A stretch of DNA of 64,000 nt from Panax quinquefolius (lineage: Eukaryota; Streptophyta; Magnoliopsida; Apiales; Araliaceae), in the NCBI GenBank assembly GCA_020205615.1, contig JAINUW010000731.1:1-64000 (forward strand), written 5' to 3'. Below, one piece after another: positions 36,647 to 47,945 of the stretch. The notes under the pieces were generated by a model. That model was not told the DNA's origin and did no database searches. It was given only the letters and a program-made list of their open reading frames with translations. The position numbers were made by a program, and so were the translations under genes. Position 1 is the stretch's first letter. Each line of letters starts with the position of its first letter.

Positions 36647-39600
36647 AGAGACTTTCTTTGCAAGTTTGGAATAGTTAGGAGGAGAAATAATAAGGAGGTT
36701 GGATGACCTTTTGACCATTTTACCCTCACTTTGCAAAGTCTATAAATAGAAAGCTTAGGTTTTCATTTATTGGCTGTTTGAATTCACCAATACCTAAAGC
36801 CTTACATTAAGAGAGAGAAGAAAAAGGTATAAATCAAAGAAAAAAGAAGCTAGATAACTCAAGAACATCAAAAGGTAATGAACCTTAAAACTTTAATATT
36901 CATCTCTTTAATTTGAATTTTGATAGAGAAGCAATTATTGGTGGAGCATGTTTCATAAGGAGTAATAAGGATGGATATTAATGGATTAAACATTAATAAC
37001 CATGATACAAAGTGGAATCATAATCAACTAAGTAAGAAATAATGAAGAACGCATGAAAATTTATCACATGTTGGTGATGGACATGTTTAAAACCATCATA
37101 TATAGGATTAGATGTCATATGCTTGGTTAGGATGATAGATGTTTGAATAATGGAATGGATCCATTTTGAACGGAGTAAAAATCTCAAGTAACAAAGTTAT
37201 GGCAAAAGTTACGAGATTAGACGCTAATCGTCAAAATCGTAAAATTCTCGGAATGATAGTCAAAAGTCGTTGTTTAACTCAGAAATCTTAGTTTTCGATG
37301 GCGTATCATAGAATTTTGCATTTAAGAGTTATGGACTAAAGAATGGTCGAATTCTGACTTAAAATGACGAAACAAATTATGAATATTCACGAACGTTTAA
37401 CGAACGCGTAATAGAAAATTTAAATAGTGAATTTAGTGTTATCGAATTTGGAAACTTATTCTGTGTAAATATAATTGAAGTCTGCAAGATATATGAGATA
37501 ACGACTTTTGAACGAACCAATTCTGACTTATAACGAGTAAGTTACGATCTTGGAAAGAATTTGAAATGAAAAACTTTAAAAAAAAATTCAAAGGCTTAAG
37601 GTCGGCTCCGCAACGCCTCCCAAGCCTATGAAAGTGGCGCCGTAACACCATAATTGGATCCAAGACTCTGGAGAGTTGCGCTGCAGTGCAGATTATAACA
37701 AAGGACACGACGCCGAAACACCGGATTTAGGCCAAAGGCAAAAAAGAATAAAAATGAATACAAAAGAAAGGGAAGTCGATTGAAGGTGAATTATAACAAT
37801 AATTAAACTTAAAGTAACATCTTAAAAGATGATTAAAACCTTAAGTTTAACAATTAAAAGTTAAAAAAGTTTATGAAAACATAAACACGACGTAAGTTTA
37901 ATGATACGGTAAACTGTACGCACGTTAAATGGATGTTTGTGATTACTTGAAATGTAATTACTTAAATAGGGAATATGTAAGGTTACTTAGAACAAAAAAA
38001 TGTTATAAAGTCGAAATGAACATTAACTAACCCAATGAATGTTAGTAAGTTATGAAAACATATAGGGTAATACCCGAGAATTTCCATGTCTTCAGAATAT
38101 ATTAATGGAAATAAATATTTATTTGAATGAAAATGATTTCATGTTAAGAGATAAGTTAACTCAATTATATTAAAGTGATTAATGTGGAGTTGTAATAAAC
38201 TCATTGAAATGCCTTGTGTGGCACCGTGATGAGAAATAGTAGTGATTATATTAATTAATGAAAGAATATTTAAGGCAATCAGTTAATTGATAGTTATTAA
38301 AGAATATTGATTAATTGCCTATAATTATGTGATTCCATATAAGGAATACACTCTTAAACGAGTAATATCACCAATATAATAGTTAATTCATGTTGTGAAA
38401 AAAGATTGTGGAGATGGATGTTGAAACTGGCTTAAAGCTAAACTAGTTTTCGCTGTGCGAACCACAGCAAGGCTGCGCCATCCAAAGAAGACAAAGCTAA
38501 GTAGCAGCTACGCCAGTGATCAATTGAAGATAATTAATTTTCTATTTTGAAATAAAATGGAACACTCTTGTTATATGTGTGACATTAATGAAACTTAGGA
38601 TAAAAGTACATTATGTTAATATAAGGTACCTAGTAGTACAGTGAAATCATATGTAATTGTAATACATAAATGATTGAATATCTGTGTATTCTAGAAACTG
38701 AGAAAGGAATTAAATGTTTAAATAAACATTAATATTAAATAAGGTTATAATATGGTTATGTGAGTAGTAAAAATAATTATGGAACTACCTGGATAATAAT
38801 ACCAAGCTACGTTATTTTATTGCGTGTATTTAATGTACGTGGACTATATGATGTGAGTATATAAACAACCCCTAATTTCTCCTAATATAGTAACACTTGG
38901 ATAATAAAACCCATTTTTGGATAACAAAGTAACTAAATTAGATTGAACTAAGCTTGTTGCTGAGATTTTTCTCTTGTCCCTAATTGAGTGACACAATAGT
39001 ACAATGAACAGTAACTTGCACTCTAGTTACGTAACTTTCAAGCTGCAAATCATAGGTTATCATGGCTAGCAAGGTGGCTGGTATGGAGTTATTAAACAAC
39101 TCTTTAGTAACCTTTGTTTCTTCCTATTACACCATGAATTCAACTTTAGTGTAACACAAATGTCCAGTCCAAACTTCTTCTTTAAATAGGAGACTCAATT
39201 CTTAGTTGGTGTTGCTTAAAATTTGTCTGATAATTCTAAGTGGAGAGTTCTAAGTTGCTGAGCATTGTAGAAGCCTACTCTGTGAGTAAGAAGTCCAATT
39301 TAAGCTTCAGGAGGTATAAACTCTAGTTATGATCTTAAAATGGGTCTTCTTTAGTTCTTAAAATTTCATGAATTGTTATGACAAGCAAGATGAATTAACA
39401 TGTTATAAAGTGTTTAAGAAGTACACTTACGTGTATGAACTCTTTAATGGTGATTTGGAGCAACTTTAAATCTGTAGGAATGAAGTTGGTTAGTACTCTG
39501 TAAAATAGAGTCCGCTTACGCTCTGAACGGACATGGCGCGATTCTAACGCCCTAATTTATTTATGGTGCACTGCATGTTGTCTTTAAACCTCCGAGTTAC

Positions 39601-40037
39601 ATTGTGTCTTTTGTTTTAAAATCTACTAAGTGTTAGTCAATTACTATGGCTTAAATTAGCATGCAAGTATGTGTAATGTGTATATACAAGTATATTAACC
39701 TATTGTGAGCATGTTTTACTAGATTAGCATACATGATTAACGAAAGTGTGTAGTTAAAATGAATTTAGAAACTTTAGAAATGAACTTGATAGGTATGTAT
39801 GCCATGTTCATATACTGACTTTGCAAGCATATTGGTATGATTTAAAAACGCATGAATAACCCGTTAACTTGTGTTTATATGATTCGTAAGGGAGCATGAA
39901 CATGTGGAACTTATTAGTAAGCTTTACAAATGAAAATACAAATTTTGAACGTGAATATTAACAAACTACTTTGAGAGTTAGACTCTGATAATTGTGATCA
40001 TGATTGATGATACTATTAGACTCACTCATGTAGCATA

Positions 40038-40045
40038 AATATATA

Positions 40046-40081
<36 letters not shown>
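40038..40081. repeat. (AT)n microsatellite in LTR H
   Basis: AT dinucleotide run with one TTT interruption. Confidence 0.95.
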
Positions 40082-40082
<1 letters not shown>

Positions 40083-41340
40083 CATGCTTGTGTATCGTAA
40101 TTCAAGTGAAGCATAAACGAAGCATATTTTCAACCAAAGCGATGCTAATTACACATATGTGTTATGAATACTCACAAACATGACTAATATGAGTTTTATG
40201 ACTACCTTGTATGTTTAGAAGGCAAGCATGTTAGACTTTATGGTTACATGACCTTGAATTACTTTAAATTGTTGAAATGTTCTACTTAGAACCATGATAC
40301 GAAAGAAGGGACCTAAACTGACTTAAGAAGGACCTTTGGCATAATAATATATTATGTATGAATGTTGTATTCAAGTCGGACATGAACCACAAGGCAACAA
40401 TCGAAGTCTTGAAAGCTTGCGGAGAAATTGCAGCTTGTTACTGCTTTTAAACTTAGCTGTATGCTAGTATGCTACTTGATCGTCGAAATCGAAGTTAGAT
40501 GATTTGAAATATTATCTTTGGACAGTTAACTTGTATGATGCCTATATTGCTAAAAATAGTTTAAACCCTACTGATACATGTATATATGTGATGATTAAGT
40601 ATCATGATAGTATTTGCCTTGTATAAGGAAAGTCCATGGGTAAAAAGGTCTTAACCTTGAGCATTATGAATTTTCTTATAAAGTAACTAGGTACTTAATT
40701 TCATGATAAACCTATGAGCTGATTTTGTACCATATGTGCATACTTGAATTATGTCTAACTTGAATAAAGAATGTGTTAGCTAATGACCATCTTGTACTTA
40801 TAATACGCTATAAATAGGATTCAAAATTATTGATTTATTAACGTGGATAAACTACACTTAAGGACAGTATCTTAAACCCTTGAATTACTTTATTCAACGG
40901 ATATTATAAGAAAGTATCTAAACCTTATCTCTTTGAATGCAAGTGATCCTACTTATTCGTTCAATTGAACAAGTACGTTTAAACTCTTGTGAAAGCTATT
41001 ATTCATGTTGAACTTGGTATTTTTCTTGAATATTGTGAAAGCTTCTATGCCATTGATTCGGCTAGACTATATGCATGTTTATAAAAACTTTCCAAACCAA
41101 TTGAATGGTGCGGAAATCTTGAAAATTGAGTTGAACAACCCTTATGGTAAGGAGAGTGTAGGTAGTTGGAAACCCCAACACATGAGTGGATATTACTGTG
41201 GTGTTATGCATAACATAGCGTATTGTAAATTGATCATATATAGTACTTGATTCATTTGGGTTATCCGTTTAATATTGGTAATTCTAATAGATATTCAATA
41301 GTCCTTAGTGACTGCTCAGTATAAATTGTTTTATCCAGTT

Positions 41341-41515
41341 GGATACGTTGATAGCCTTTGCATTCATATATATATATATATATATATCAGTTGATATATA
41401 TTGAATTATCATTTCATATCCCAAAGATTTGATTCGAGAATTGTTGATACTTATTGTTCATTATATTGTTCTAAGACTCAGAGACTATACCTTGATATAT
41501 ATGACTCGTGATTTA
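41341..41515 (+). repeat. Long direct repeat, copy 1
   Basis: Begins GGATACGTTGATAGCC and ends GTGATTTA. It includes (AT)n of about 24 bp (41365-41388). Copy 2 lies at 44715-44924; together they bracket the K1 block. Confidence 0.9.
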
Positions 41516-41579
41516 AAAAAACCATTGACCAGGATAGAACATTATTGTTACTCAACTGGATTATTTTAATTCTGATTCC

Positions 41580-44385
41580 TATGACGCCCCCAAATTTGGG
41601 TTACTTCCAACCCGGCAGATGGTGCTACATGGTACTACCATTCACACATACATTCAATTGAAAAACCTCAATAGAACGAATATGCCTTCTATATATTTAA
41701 AATAATATTAACATTTCCCAAGGTTCTTTATAACCATTACATAGTTCTTGTCATAATATCAAATATATTACAATCATTCACCCTATACTATTACATATGT
41801 GTTCATATGGTTCAAGCAAGAGTGAGCATGACTAGCTCAGCAAGAATGACAATTCTAATAAACAACATCTTTGAAACATAGGAATCATATATCCTCGATA
41901 ATTGAACAATAGTTAGAAAGTACTACCGATAATTCAAAATAGCACTTCTTTTCCTTCAAAATATTTTACAACAGCAATATTCAGTAAAACATCAATTCCG
42001 CTCCAAGACCTTGAGCATTTCATAAATTCTATTGAAAAGGACATCCCGACACTAAGTTCGTGAAGTCAGGCATTTCTTACGATCACGATACAGGTGATCA
42101 AACCTATAGTACTCTATATTGATCAACACTACATTCATTAAACGTATGTACATTTAAGTTGTGGCAACCTCATGTGCCTGTCGTTTGACGACAAAACATT
42201 TTTAGCATACTCAATCATTGTTAGAAAACCACACCAAATATAACTTGGTAGACATTGACCATGCTTTGATAGAAATATAATATAAGTCTAGCCAAAAGAA
42301 TTGGCTTTGACTTCATCATACAATACTTCATGCGTAAGGATACATGAATTATAAAGCTTGTCCAGATTGAACTAAAACAAGGGTTAGAATACTTGCCTTC
42401 AGCGTCTGCTACAGTTATAACATGTTCTCGATTAAGTCTGTAAGTCTCTACAGTAAATGATAACATCACATAACACATTAGGTCATGAATGAACATACAT
42501 GGTTCCTAATGAATCTTACCCTTCTTCTCAATCTAAACATAACTTAGATTTGTTACTGTGGTTCTACTTTTTCGATATGGTTCACATGTTCAATTCATTA
42601 TCATTCACATTTAGTCATCATACATTAAGGTTTAACAATACTTTATTATGTTAAAATTAATTGTTACTTCTTTGATAAATTGTTACCATTATTTCTCTAC
42701 TTGTAAACCTTCCTTACTATGCATCTCTTAAGTCGGTATGGCCGCCTAATAATCTTTTGTATAACTTCGGCGTTGCGTGAATTTCGATGGTCGATGGTTG
42801 ATTCCGAAGCTTTACATTGCCATATATAACACACTTCTGTTTGCGAGCGTGACTCTGCAGAAAGTTGTGACACTATGCTCGGCGCTGCAGTGCCACCATT
42901 TGGACTTAGGTTGGCGTCACAGCGCCAACTCTGTGCCTCATATAGCTTTGATTATCATTCTAAATGGATTCTAACCATCATAAGAACATTTCAAACTTCA
43001 TAATATATCAACTTATTTTCAAGCTATGTTTTGGCTTATTCTTCATAAGTTATTGACTTAACAACTTATAAACTACAAGTTTTCATTCCTTCTAACTTAT
43101 TATAGATTTAAGTCCTTTAAGCAACATTCTTACATCTTATCAAACATAATAACTTCATATGGTAATCATATGACAAGTTTTTCATAAGTTCATAACTTAA
43201 TTAGGTTCAAGTTACTTATTCATGACTTATTTGGCTTAAGTCCATTGCTTATTTAATTCTTATATGTTCTTAGCATACATGCTTATTAAACTACACTTCA
43301 CTTATCACCCTAAAATGATAGAGATGAAGATTATTAGACAAGAGTCTTACCCTTGATGAACTAGTCTTCTTCTTCTTGAAAATCTAACAAAGAATGTTTT
43401 GACTTAAAAGTGCTTATTCTCTCTAACCAATAAGTTGATTTGCTTGGATGAAAATTAACAAACAACAAATGAAAATCCTAGGCTTCTATTTATAGGAAAG
43501 CCAAAGTGAGGACATTATGGTCAATAGCACATCCCACCTCCTTAAGTCACCTTCTTACTATTCATTACTTGCTAAGCACAACACTTATCCTATACTTGGT
43601 AATTACTTAAAGTTCTTTGCCATCACACAAAGTGCTTGCCCACCAAGATAACCCACATCAACATGGTTTGCTCCATGGATCCTAGCTATCCAATGGATCA
43701 TGATTTGGGCTTTAGTTAATTAACTTAGCTTATTTATTTTGGGCTTGCATTAAGTTACTTTGGGCTTTTGATTAATAAACACTTAGGATTGTACATCCAA
43801 TTCTTATTGGACTCTACCAATTTGTTAACAATCCTACAAGTATCACTTAATTGGCTAAAAGCCTTATTACATATATTATACGTATAATTCTCGTATTCTA
43901 GCTCATATATTAATTCGTAATATATGTTATTCCCTTCTCCATACATACTCATATAATACTTCGTATTATACTTGTATTCAATACCTCATACGATCAATAC
44001 ACTCTCTTTTTAACGCTTAATATTCCTAACGTTCTCTAATTAAGTCCGCATACAAAATATTTTGTTTTCCAAACATAGATTATTATTACATAATCTATCT
44101 CACCTTGATATTATAATTTTACGTATTTCTCGGAAGTTCAAGCATAATTCCCGAGCATAAATCGATGAATAGTATTTTTTGAAAAATATTCTGGGAAAGC
44201 TTTTATTTTTCGTCTTGGAAATTCAAACACTTCAATTCATTCATGTAGTTAAAATACAACGATGTTCCAACGTTTCTAGGTTATAGAACGACATTCATCT
44301 TACTAACACACAATAATAATAAATAATATTATTTTATTCATTATTAAAAGTATTTACAAAAGGTTTGATTTTCTGGGGCGTTACA
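41580..44385 (-). repeat. LTR K1 (2806 bp, F family)
   Basis: On the minus strand it runs from TGTAACGCCCC (44385) to GGGGGCGTCATA (41580; last bases decayed). TATA box 43495-43486, donor-like GGTAAG (43351-43346), palindromic GGCGCTGCAGTGCC near 42880. It lacks about 69 bp present in K2 immediately after the acceptor-like ACACA (near 41795), removing the purine-rich segment. Confidence 0.88.
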
Positions 44386-44714
44386 CTCTCTCCCCCTTAT
44401 AAGGATTCTATCCCTAGAATCTCGCTATATAAAAAAAATTACACAAACAAGTGAGGGTAATTCTTTTTCATCTTCTCTTATAATTCCCACGTTGCTTCTT
44501 CTGCATCGTGGTTCCTCCATATCACCTTTGCGGAAGGTATAACTTTATTCCGCAGAACTTGTTATTTCATATCGACAATTTGAATCGGCGTCTCTTCATA
44601 CGTTAAGTCCTTCTCGATATGGATAGGCTCATATTCTATCACGTGTTTATAATCCCAAACATAAGGATGTAAATACGGATCGTGTGAAACATATTGTGTA
44701 TTCGTTCTAAGTCC
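44386..44714 (-). pseudogene. pol: K pol tail: chromodomain end and polypurine tract
   Basis: On the minus strand the chromodomain is readable: TYEETPIQIVDMK, a stop, then NKVIPSAKVIWRNHDAEEATWEL, another stop, then MKKNYPHLF. It ends with the polypurine tract ATAAGGGGGAGAGAG (44400-44386) directly before the LTR. It is cut at 44714 by the direct repeat. This identifies the K/F family as chromovirus too. Confidence 0.8.
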
Positions 44715-44736
44715 GGATACGTTGATAGCCTTTGCA

Positions 44737-44799
<63 letters not shown>

Positions 44800-44924
44800 T
44801 TGATATATATTGAATTTTCATTTCATATCCCAAAGATTTGATTCGAGAATTGTTGATACTTATTGTTCATGATATTGTTCTAAGACTCAGAGACTATACC
44901 TTGATATATATAACTCGTGATTTA
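44715..44924 (+). repeat. Long direct repeat, copy 2
   Basis: Same sequence as 41341-41515 but with (AT)n expanded to about 58 bp (44740-44797). After it LTR H continues normally. Confidence 0.9.
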
Positions 44925-45000
44925 ATACTCATCACCCTTGTTGTGTATTACTTGTTGGGGCAATTTGTGCTCATTCTTGCTTATTTAAAACCTTTCAGTT

Positions 45001-45060
45001 ATGGCGGAACAGGGAAGTGTCTCTGGGAAAGACAAGGGCAAGGGCAAGGCTACCGACTAG
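45001..45060 (+). other. Lys/Gly-rich micro-ORF in LTR H
   Basis: ATG at 45001, three bases after the CCTTTCAG acceptor-like site, opens a 19-codon frame ending SGKDKGKGKATD and TAG. This is the clearest of the related frames in LTRs A, C, F, I and K2. Confidence 0.45.
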
Positions 45061-45376
45061 CTTGTTTCATTATAGATTAAAATTATTATGTTCTATTAAG
45101 ACTATTTTTCGACTATGTTTAAGCTTAAGTAGGATTATGTAATAAGTATTTATTTAATATTATTATGTAATCTATTAAGTATTGTAGGTTGTGAGACTTA
45201 GGGGAATAATTATTTTAAAGACCCAGAATTTTTTGAATAATTATATCTGTATTTTTACGATTTTTTTTTTTATTACGAACAATATTTTGAATAAAATATG
45301 TGATATGGATTTAGCAGGATAGTCAATTTAAAGTTTACAAATAATGAAAGTTAAGTCGGATATGGTCCATAACCCT

Positions 45377-45555
45377 AATTCATGGATTTTGAACAAGGAA
45401 TGAGAATATAATTATATTTAAATAGGATATGTATGTATTGTATGTGTGTATTATTTAGTGTTGATTAGAAATAGTAGAGTATTAGAAAACCCTAAGTTTA
45501 AATCGATAAACCCTAATTTCCAAACCCTAATGGGTGATTAGCAAGCCCTAATGGT
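45377..45555 (+). promoter_or_regulatory. Cluster of AAACCCTAA telo-box motifs in LTR L
   Basis: ACCCTAA or close forms at about 45381, 45488, 45509, 45523 and 45546, all in one orientation, 260-430 bp upstream of the TATA-like box. Telo-boxes are known plant promoter elements; function here is not shown. Confidence 0.55.
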
Positions 45556-47199
45556 AATTAGCAAATCTTAAGATTAAAAGTTATGGGAAATATATGAAAT
45601 TACCAAACTATCCTTAAAATTTAGATGGAAAAGACCAAAATACCCTTTAGTGTGCAAAATGAAAAAATTACCCTTTCACTTAACTTGTAAGCTAAAAGGT
45701 TTTCTGGAATGGCATGACTCATCACTTGTGGCTTATCCCATGTGCCTAAAATCTCAGCCAATCTTATCTCTTGTGCTCCCTATCATTACTTACATCCATT
45801 GTATCTAGGTTATAAGAGATAAAGAGAGAGATAGTCTAAAATTAGTCTCATTCTTACCCAATAACTCAAACATCCCTTTTCTCTCTCTAACACACGAATT
45901 TTGTAAGTAAATTAGTCCCCAAAAAACCCTCTAGAACATCACAAATATATTAGAAAGCAAGGATTCAAAGCTTGTTAAGAAAGAGGTATAATCTTAAACT
46001 CATCTTAGATCTTGTATGCTTAATCATAGTTTGTGTTTATGTGTTTATATAAGTGTTAGAAGATGTTATATTATGATCTATGATGTTACATCATAGATCT
46101 ATAGCATCAAAATGCCTTAGAATCAAAGTTATTCAAAACTGCCTTGAACCATAAAATTTTGTCTGACAAGCAAAAGTCAAAGGCTGTAGATTCTTCTATG
46201 TTAATGATTTTGTGTGTTTTATGTTTTAGACGCGTAGTTTGCTATAAGGACTTTGATCTGGACTTGAAATCATGCTTAGATCATGTCCAGAATACAAGAT
46301 ATTCTTGGTCAAACCCAGTTGACCGAGCATGACCAAGACTTTCTAGGTAACCAGAAACTCAAAATTAATGTCTGACAAGATTTTTGAAGGAAAATATTTG
46401 TCAGATGTTAGGAGATTTGGAGATGTTATTGTTTCTAGTATGTAACCTGTTAGATAGACTCTAGATCCATGCCTTTATATCACTCAAAAAATCAACAGAT
46501 TGTAAGTAGTGGATGGTCAAAGCAGGTCACTTGACCATAACTTTCAAAAACTTGTTCATCAGTGTCTAACAACAAGTTCATTGGCCCAGATCTTGCACGT
46601 GTTTGTTGTTTTGCTTGTGTTAGTGTATTTAGATTATACTCTTGTATGTGTACTACAGATTCATGCTCATATATCACTTATTTAACCAACAGAATAAAAG
46701 TAATTTATGGTCAAACCAGGCTGGATGAACATGATTGCAGTTTTCTAGGTAACCTAGAAAACCCAAAAACACCATTTCTGACAAGGTTTGACCGTATGAT
46801 ATATTATGAATCTGTTGTACTTTGACTGGTCTGATGAATGATAGTTGTACTTTGTCATGTATACTACAAGCTTGAACCGTTATAACACCATAAAATCACA
46901 CAAAACTTGATTGAATTAAGGCACAAAGTAGCTATAGAGCACTGCCTGGGTTTCAGGGTAACCCAGAAAACCTAGGAAGGGCCTGACAGCCACTTTGGAC
47001 CTCCATATCATGCATGTATGTTGTAATATGACCTTGTTAGTTGATGATTAGTGTAGTATTACATCCATACTACATGATCATTACAAGACCTTGCCTAGAA
47101 ACATCTTGATCAGTGAGTTACGATTGGTTAAAGTAAGTACCTTAACAACTGATTGTCAGTGTTCTTGAGCCTCAAGAACACCTACTGCATGACATATTT

Positions 47200-47945
47200 T
47201 ATTATTTTAGTTTTCTAATTTCTGAAAAATTCATTAAAAATATAAATAAATTTCAAAAAAAAATACAAAATCAGTTTTAAAAATTAGTTTAAGTTATAAA
47301 AATTAAATTTTGATAAATTGACATATTTTTCATTAATATTACTATTTATTTAAATATTGATGGTGTTAAATTTATTTAATAAATGTATTAAATAAATGGA
47401 TTAAAATGATTTTTATATTATAAAATGATTTTAAATGATAATAAGGTGTTTAAAATATTTTAAGTTATAAATCATGACTTTTAATATTTTAAGGTAATTT
47501 TATTAATAATTTAATATTAATGATAATAGGTTTATTTAATATTTATATTAAATAAATGGTTTAAAAATGTTTTTAATGATTTAGAAATCATTTAAAAGTG
47601 ATATAAATCATTTAAAAATATTTTAAGTTATAATAAATGACTTTTAATATTTTCATGAATAATACATTAATATTTAAATATTAATGGTAAATATTTAAAA
47701 ATGATTTTAAATGTTATAAAAATTATTTAAGGGAAAATTATTATTTTAAAAATATTTTAAGTTATTATAAATAACTTTAATATTTTTTCAAGTATTTCAT
47801 TAATATTTTAATATTATTAAATATTAATGATAATGGAATTATTTTGTATTTAAAAATAATTTTGGTGTTTGAAAATCATTATAAATTATAATAATTATAT
47901 AAAATTATTATAATACCTTGAAAAATAATATGATTAATATTTAAA
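47200..47945. repeat. AT-rich diverged tandem repeats in LTR L
   Basis: Units containing AAATATTTTAAGTTATAA followed by a GACTTTTAATATTTT-like stretch recur near 47453, 47627 and 47751. Almost only A and T. No coding potential. Confidence 0.65.

Larger units (their letters stand above)
32590..38065 (+). repeat. LTR G, left part (C/D family), split by F
   Basis: Pieces 32590-33424 and 36652-38065 join across the AGAGA duplication of F. It begins TGTAACAACTGAG. It shares with C the U3 stretch with GATGGGTCACC and CCATGTGGGC. TATA box at 36740-36749, donor-like GGTAAT at 36874, GC-rich dyads such as TGCGCTGCAGTGCA near 37677. It stops at about 38065 where LTR H begins. Confidence 0.78.
41516..44714 (-). 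mobile_element. Block carrying K1: flank, LTR and pol tail
   Basis: A 3.2-kb insert between long direct repeats of LTR H. It consists of 64 bp of foreign flank (41516-41579), the 3' LTR of a minus-strand element (41580-44385) and the end of its pol (44386-44714). The 64-bp flank matches 59132-59194, the left flank of K2. So the block is a copy of a retroelement together with its neighbour sequence, not a simple transposition product. Confidence 0.8.
38066..45214 (+). repeat. LTR H (I family), split by the K1 block
   Basis: Starts about 38066 (GGTAATACCCGAG, a decayed TGTAA start) and resembles LTR I along its length, for example AACTTTCCAAACCAATTGAA near 41086 against 9002-9018. Proper H sequence is 38066-41515 and then 44925-45214; between them lie a 3.2-kb block and a second copy of H 41341-41515. 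TTTAAATAGG promoter-like box near 39182, donor-like GGTATA 39313, acceptor-like CCTTTCAG 44991-44998. It is cut near 45214 by LTR L before its own end. Confidence 0.7.

Noticed and set aside
41005..41250. 81-codon frame in LTR H
   Set aside because: The matching region of LTR I (8979-9173) is open in a different pattern and the sequence is LTR; no protein family recognised.
38066..41340. Possible host gene in the long stretch without gag-pol
   Set aside because: It matches LTR I along its length and has no long open frames; it is LTR H.
45487..45560. Interstitial telomere array
   Set aside because: Motifs are separated by unrelated bases, not tandem; better read as scattered telo-boxes.
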